Below the pieces are notes generated by a model. The model saw nothing but the letters and a program-made list of their open reading frames with translations. It did no database searches and had not been told where the DNA came from. Below, in pieces: positions 7,053 through 10,574 of a stretch of 10,574 nt of DNA. Source of the DNA: Phycisphaeraceae bacterium (GTDB lineage: Bacteria > Planctomycetota > Phycisphaerae > Phycisphaerales > Phycisphaeraceae); contig PUNN01000513.1 in NCBI GenBank assembly GCA_003552605.1, forward strand, positions 1-10,574, read 5' to 3'. A program made the position numbers and the translations under genes. How positions within the stretch are numbered: the first letter of the stretch is position 1; the number at the start of each line of letters is the position of its first letter.

Positions 7053-7126
7053 GGTAAGAAGTCAGCGCAAAAAGGCATCGCGTGGACGACACTTCTCGCG
7101 GGTCCTCTATTACGTAAAGCAAGGGG

Positions 7127-7224
7127 GTGGCATGGTCAGCGGCCGTCCGCGGCCGATGGCCATGCGGCGGCGGGGCGTGACTCGCATGGCCATCGGGCTG
7201 GAGAAAGACCGCTGACCCTGCCAC
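7127..7224. repeat. Long palindrome (copy 1) in the convergent gap
   Basis: Outer arms gtggcatggtcagcgg (7127-7142) and ccgctgaccctgccac (7209-7224) pair at 15 of 16 positions. After a 10/12-base internal loop, inner arms ccgatggccatgcg (7153-7166) and cgcatggccatcgg (7183-7196) pair perfectly over 14 bases around a 16-base loop. Each inner arm contains the self-complementary atggccat. The element lies between the stops of two converging genes (7052 and 7373), where it could end transcription from both sides, but no T-run follows on either strand. A related element is at 8531-8649. In the rest of 7053-7372 I see only small palindromes, ttacgtaa (7110-7117) and one around the ggatcc near 7231, and no gene. 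Confidence 0.75.
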
Positions 7225-7372
7225 TGATAGGGATCCCCCTCCACGGCGTGTGCCATGCGCACAAAGGCGTCATGTCTCTCTGATGATGAATGACTCGTTC
7301 CGGCCAACCTGTTATGCTTTGCTGCCCGCACGATCGAGGCCATTGACTCCGCACACGTTTTCTCTTGCCAGG

Positions 7373-8431
7373 TCACTCAGCCAGAGTCTTCAGGACGTGC
7401 GTCAGGCCTTCAACCAGATGCATCATCGCTTCGTAGTCCAGGCGCTCGGCGGTGTCGCCGGGCTCGTGGTATTGCGGGTCGCGGAATGGCAGGGTATCGG
7501 TGACCAGCATGGCCGAGTAGCCGTGTTGCCAGAATGCCCAGTGGTCCGAGCGGTCCACCGCCAGCCAACCGGGAAGGGCCGCGCCTTGCGATGGCAGATC
7601 GGCCTGCTCGCGGAAAGCCCCGAGCGCCCGGCGCAGCAACGCGGCATCGCGCACGCGCGTGACGAACCCGATGAAATGGCCGCGATCGGGATAGAACAGA
7701 TTCAACCCGGGAAGCGGATAGCCCTGCGATCCCGGCGCATCGCTGTAATAGCCCACCCCGTCGAGGGACACCATGGCCACAATATTGTCACCCCGCTGCC
7801 TCGCCTCCCGGGCATATGCAAAGCTGCCCATATCATCGGTCTTGTAGAAGGGCGGCTCCTCGTTGGTGAAGGCGATGAATCGTACCGTCCGCGGCTGCGG
7901 CCGCTCGCGGAATCGCTCGGCAAGCGCGAGCAGCACCGCCACGCCCGAAGCGTTGTCGTTGGCCCCGGGTGAACCGGGCACGGTATCGTAATGGGCACCG
8001 ATGATCACGATTTCATCCGGCCGTTGCGTGCCGGGCAGTTCCGCCACCACGCTCACCCCCTCCTCACCGGCGAACCTCGGCGCCCCGGCGCCGTCGAGCG
8101 TGTAGGTGTGATGGTCCGGTTCGTAGCCGCTTTGAGTCAAACGCGACTCGATATGCTCGCGTGCCGCTTGCAGCGACCGAGGCCGGCCCATGTGGCGCGG
8201 GCCGATGTCCTGCGACAGCGCGCGCACATCCTTCTCGAGTTGCTCAGCCAACACCACCTCCCGCTCAGTCAACGTTGGCACGGGCCACGAAGCGCTGTGG
8301 CCCGGCATCCAGAACATCCGTGCACCTGCCCCGACCAGGCCGGCCAGAACCAGCAACCCCAACCCGCCAAGCAACAGAAGCAATCTGCGGCGGTGTGGCA
8401 TCCGGTTGTCAGCGCCAGTGCTGCCAGTCAT
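7373..8431 (-). CDS. M28 family zinc metallopeptidase, membrane-anchored
   Basis: From the ATG at 8431 the product is 352 residues. After a basic stretch (PHRRR, 12-16) comes a hydrophobic segment at about 17-37, a signal anchor that would place the enzyme on the outer side of the cytoplasmic membrane. All five M28 metal ligands are visible: His147 in GAHYDTVPG, the bridging Asp159 in GANDNASGVA, Glu192 after catalytic Glu191 in NEEPP, Asp224 in SLDGVGYY and His322 in YHEPGDT. The conserved SDHW (295-298) is also present. Family members cut amino-terminal residues from peptides, or in some cases cyclise glutamine. The substrate here is unknown. The frame is open upstream to 8623, but that extension looks non-coding. 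ATG 8431 has gggatcggc before it, and ATG 8401 is the alternative. Palindromes lie on both sides of the gene. exbD lies upstream on the same strand, 273 bases away. Confidence 0.9.
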   Translation of the reverse strand: MTGSTGADNRMPHRRRLLLLLGGLGLLVLAGLVGAGARMFWMPGHSASWPVPTLTEREVVLAEQLEKDVRALSQDIGPRHMGRPRSLQAAREHIESRLTQSGYEPDHHTYTLDGAGAPRFAGEEGVSVVAELPGTQRPDEIVIIGAHYDTVPGSPGANDNASGVAVLLALAERFRERPQPRTVRFIAFTNEEPPFYKTDDMGSFAYAREARQRGDNIVAMVSLDGVGYYSDAPGSQGYPLPGLNLFYPDRGHFIGFVTRVRDAALLRRALGAFREQADLPSQGAALPGWLAVDRSDHWAFWQHGYSAMLVTDTLPFRDPQYHEPGDTAERLDYEAMMHLVEGLTHVLKTLAE

Positions 8432-8530
8432 GCCGATCCCATCGGGCAAACCAAGGTCACACTCACTGTAAGCGGCCCCGCTCGAAAGCGTTGGGGCATC
8501 CGGGGCCAGGGCTAACGCACACCCCCCCGG

Positions 8531-8649
8531 GGCATGGTCAGCACCTACCCCCTGAAGTCCGGCTGATGGGATGACCATGGCGCGATGCCCCGTCACAGGC
8601 CGCCATGACCATCGCCTGCACACACTGCCCAGAAGCCGCTGACCATCCC
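8531..8649. repeat. Long palindrome (copy 2) between exbD and the M28 gene
   Basis: Outer arms ggcatggtcagc (8531-8542) and gctgaccatccc (8638-8649) pair at 11 of 12 positions. Inner arms gatgaccatggcg (8570-8582) and cgccatgaccatc (8601-8613) pair at 11 of 13 around an 18-base loop. The left arm is identical over 12 bases to 7129-7140 of copy 1, and the right arm starts with the same ccgctgacc (8636-8644 versus 7209-7217). The inner arms carry atgaccat where copy 1 has atggccat. It sits downstream of the exbD stop and upstream of the M28 start, so it may shape the exbD mRNA end or the M28 leader. Nothing else is seen in 8432-8704. Confidence 0.65.
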
Positions 8650-8704
8650 ACGCGATTCAGCAGCCTTGTGCCTCCGCCTGCCGGCGATGCGGCGGGCGCC
8701 GGGA

Positions 8705-9160
8705 TTATGGGTCATCATCCGGTGGCCTTGCCCCATCTTCCCGCCGCGGGCCGGTGATGCGCACGTTCACACCCGCCTCCATGCCCATCTGCACGAGGTC
8801 CATCAGGGCCGGCACGCGGTCAAGGCGCGGCGGCTGACCATCCGGGCCGGCCACCTCGGTCAGGACGAAAACGGTCGGATCGGCCTCGGAGCGGGCCATG
8901 GTTTCAAAGGTGCGCTGCAATTCGGCCTCGCTGATGCGATTGCCATCAAGCACGTAGCGCCCATCGAGATCAAGCGTCACGGTGCGATGCTCAGCAGGCA
9001 CCACACCCTCACCGCTGCCTACGGGCATGAGGGTGAAGGCATCGACCTGCACGCGCATCACGATCGCGTAGATGAAGAAGGTCAGCAGCAGGAAGACCAC
9101 ATCGATCAGCGGCAGCATCTCGAAGCGGGGGCTGTGGTTGTTCCGCCGGATCGCAGGCAT
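8705..9160 (-). CDS. exbD: ExbD/TolR family biopolymer transport protein
   Basis: The protein has 151 residues in the usual ExbD layout. A short basic cytoplasmic N-terminus (IRRNN) precedes one membrane helix (LPLIDVVFLLLTFFIYAIV, 16-34), then a periplasmic domain that ends in a charged, Pro/Asp-rich tail. Asp20 in the helix is the conserved proton-pathway aspartate. Such proteins pair with an ExbB/TolQ channel protein to turn the proton gradient into force for TonB-like or Tol machinery, or for gliding and polysaccharide systems. No ExbB/TolQ gene is present on this side: the next gene is on the opposite strand, so the partner must be elsewhere. No good ribosome binding site precedes the ATG. 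A TAGAAT box (9167-9172 on the other strand) six bases before the ATG suggests a leaderless transcript. Confidence 0.9.
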   Translation of the reverse strand: MPAIRRNNHSPRFEMLPLIDVVFLLLTFFIYAIVMRVQVDAFTLMPVGSGEGVVPAEHRTVTLDLDGRYVLDGNRISEAELQRTFETMARSEADPTVFVLTEVAGPDGQPPRLDRVPALMDLVQMGMEAGVNVRITGPRREDGARPPDDDP

Positions 9161-9165
9161 AAGAC

Positions 9166-9215
9166 AATTCTAACCCCCCGGCGAGGTGGCGTCCGGCGTC
9201 GAGGCGTGTAGAATT
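9166..9215. promoter_or_regulatory. Facing TAGAAT boxes between the divergent genes
   Basis: On the minus strand TAGAAT (9167-9172) ends six bases before the exbD ATG, the spacing expected if the mRNA starts at the ATG. On the plus strand TAGAAT (9209-9214) faces toward the solenoid gene. Together they form a perfect 7-base inverted repeat, aattcta (9166-9172) and tagaatt (9209-9215). Each matches the -10 consensus at five of six bases, but neither has a convincing -35 box. Confidence 0.3.
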
Positions 9216-9300
9216 CCTGCCGGTTCGCACCGGTCCCCGACGGCGAGGTAATGGCAGCCGGGGAGAAATCCGCGAGTTCTCAGCGGATGCACGCCTCCTG

Positions 9301-9350
9301 CGGACACCCCCGGATTCCCCCGGACACCCCGGAGACCCCACGGACGCCTC
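9301..9350. repeat. Degenerate 10-bp tandem repeat
   Basis: Five consecutive 10-base units follow cggacacccc: 9301 cggacacccc, 9311 cggattcccc, 9321 cggacacccc, 9331 ggagacccca, 9341 cggacgcctc. Units one and three are identical. The period is about one DNA helical turn. The tract lies in the leader region of the gene starting at 9406; the same frame is open through it but contains no start codon there, so I treat it as non-coding. Confidence 0.6.
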
Positions 9351-9405
9351 CAGAGGCCCCGACCGTGGTCCAAACGCCGACCGGCCCTGGAAAGCAGTTG
9401 TGAAT

Positions 9406-10574
9406 ATGCGTATGCCAAGCAGTATCCGGCCCGGTCCGGCCGAGACCGGTGATGCCGATGTGATCCCGGGCGCCACTCGCTCGCCCTGGCGCGAGCACGG
9501 CTCGCAGGCGAGCCGGTTGGATGCCTTTGGCCCCGGCATCGGCTGTCTCGTGGCGGCTTCATCGGTGATCGGCGGCGCTGCGCGTAATCGCCGCGATACC
9601 GGATTGCCCGCCAGCCGCGTGCTCGACTGGCTCGGGCAGGCCCGGCAATATGGGACGAAGGCGCCGCCGGGCGTCGAGGCCGAGTTGCTCGAACAGGTGG
9701 CAATGCTCCATCTGCTGATGGGCGATACCGCGCAGGCCACAACCGCCCGTCGTCGGGCGGGCGAGCGGCGAACGGGAACCGGCGCCGCCGCGGCCGGGGC
9801 ATCGCCGCATCAGCAACCGCTCTATGGTCCGGCGATGCACGTGCTGCTGGTGCGGCATGACCGGGCGACGGCGCTGAAGGTGATGGTCGCGGCCACGGAC
9901 CCCGAGAGCCGCGCCGACAGCCTTGAGGCACTGTCGATCTGGTACGGCCGGCATGGCGATACCGAAGCGGCCCATCACGCGCTTCACGCCGCGGCGGCCG
10001 AGGCTCAGCAGATCCAATCGGCCGCAGGCCGCGCCCGCCGCCTTGCCGCCATGGCCCACCGTGCAGCGCTGACCGGTGACACCGAATCCGGCCGGCTCAT
10101 TGAGCACACCCGAAGCGCCCTCGAGGACATCGAGCGGGACGTTGAACCGTACGGCACGCTCGCCACCCGCATTGCCCGGGCGGCCCTGCTCGCCGGGGAT
10201 GAAGGCCCCGCCGCGGACCTGCTCGCCCGCCGGCAGCAGCTTGCCGATGATGCGATCAGCACCGGCCCCGGGCAACTCGGCGAGCGGGACCGGTCGCGAT
10301 GGCCCGGGCACCTGCTGGACATGGTCGGCATCGAGCGGCGCCTGATTGACGGCCACATCGACCCGGCCATCGAGCAGGCCAAGCGCATCAGATCGACCGA
10401 ACGCCGGGAACAGCTCGCCTACCAGATCATCGCACACCTCGTCGAGCGCGGGAAGTGCGAGGCGGCGTTGCGCGCGGCCGGCTCACTCGCCCTCGGGTCC
10501 GGGCAGGCGGTGGCCCTGTTCGCCATCGCCGACCGGCAACTGCGAGCCGGGCAGTTGCAGGCAGCAAATCGGAC
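9406..10574 (+). CDS. Alpha-solenoid (TPR-like) repeat protein, 3' partial
   Basis: The frame from ATG 9406 runs without a stop to the right edge, giving 389 codons, and the third codon positions are strongly G/C, so this is a real gene cut by the window. The first ~60 residues are low in hydrophobics apart from a small-residue stretch and show no clear signal peptide. From about 165 on, helical repeats of roughly 35-40 residues share an A/L-rich helix, then G(D/Q/K) and an alanine-rich helix: SRADSLEALSIWYGRHGDTEAA (168-189, quoted in part), RLAAMAHRAALTGDT, TLATRIARAALLAGDE, EQLAYQIIAHLVERGKCEAA and ALFAIADRQLRAGQLQAA. This is a TPR- or HEAT-like scaffold; no enzyme motif is seen. A GTG at 9400 has ggaaag at good spacing and ATG 9412 is also possible. 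It is divergent from exbD. The role is unknown. Confidence 0.85.
   Translation, partial: MRMPSSIRPGPAETGDADVIPGATRSPWREHGSQASRLDAFGPGIGCLVAASSVIGGAARNRRDTGLPASRVLDWLGQARQYGTKAPPGVEAELLEQVAMLHLLMGDTAQATTARRRAGERRTGTGAAAAGASPHQQPLYGPAMHVLLVRHDRATALKVMVAATDPESRADSLEALSIWYGRHGDTEAAHHALHAAAAEAQQIQSAAGRARRLAAMAHRAALTGDTESGRLIEHTRSALEDIERDVEPYGTLATRIARAALLAGDEGPAADLLARRQQLADDAISTGPGQLGERDRSRWPGHLLDMVGIERRLIDGHIDPAIEQAKRIRSTERREQLAYQIIAHLVERGKCEAALRAAGSLALGSGQAVALFAIADRQLRAGQLQAANR

Noticed and set aside
7290..7318. A promoter-like atgact, 17 bases, then tgttatgct on the plus strand in the convergent gap
   Set aside because: It would drive only antisense RNA into the M28 gene; the -35 match is four of six and nothing downstream supports a gene. 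An antisense RNA is possible but unsupported.
8432..8623. A 64-residue N-terminal extension of the M28 peptidase
   Set aside because: It runs through the palindrome at 8531-8649, has no family likeness, and would bury the membrane anchor far inside the protein.
8666..9211. A plus-strand open frame opposite exbD
   Set aside because: It is antisense to a clear ExbD protein with its membrane helix and conserved Asp; the His/Gln/Arg-rich composition is typical of a shadow frame.
9170..10437. Several minus-strand open frames opposite the solenoid gene
   Set aside because: They are Arg/Pro/Ser/Gly-rich with no motif, while the plus frame is stop-free to the edge with proper codon bias and helical repeats.

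Overview
The window is GC-rich bacterial DNA with long genes on both strands and roomy, hairpin-rich intergenic gaps. The gene content suggests a planctomycete, possibly of the Phycisphaerae type. Pointers are the first protein, which ends in a GspG-like 'DPF..PLRY..GYLLYSIGTN..DDGG..GDIVF' tail common in planctomycete proteins, a secreted beta-helix protein, an ExbD/TolR protein and alpha-solenoid proteins. This taxonomic call is inference from gene style; there is no rRNA or other marker.

Layout. 3-1184 (+) is the 3' part of a hypothetical protein gene whose start lies left of the window. 1185-1543 is a gap with an imperfect palindrome and a terminator-like hairpin with a T-run. 1544-3103 (+) encodes a TPR lipoprotein. 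It is followed on the same strand by three small genes: a DUF4242 protein (3162-3434), a cupin protein (3591-3962) and a SAM-dependent methyltransferase (annotated 4176-4928, but its conserved N-terminus runs in frame further upstream with no normal start codon). A terminator-like hairpin (4941-4974) separates these from 5187-7052 (+), a secreted right-handed beta-helix protein. A convergent gap (7053-7372) holds a long palindrome. Then come, on the minus strand, an M28 family metallopeptidase with an N-terminal membrane anchor (7373-8431) and an ExbD/TolR protein (8705-9160). Transcribed away from exbD is an alpha-solenoid protein gene (9406 to the right edge, +) that is open at the window end.

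How the genes fit together. The TPR lipoprotein, beta-helix protein, M28 peptidase and ExbD all act in or across the cell envelope, so the region has an envelope/periplasm flavour, but no single pathway links them. DUF4242, cupin and methyltransferase are small, co-directional and possibly co-expressed; two of them have cysteine-rich or metal-binding-like features.

The most unusual signals are non-coding. Two related long palindromes (7127-7224 and 8531-8649) share both outer arms and flank the M28 gene; a weaker relative may lie at 1230-1303. There is also a degenerate 10-bp tandem repeat at 9301-9350 and the apparent frame or start-codon problem at the 5' end of the methyltransferase. I did not find a CRISPR array, tRNA, rRNA, insertion sequence or recognisable defence system.
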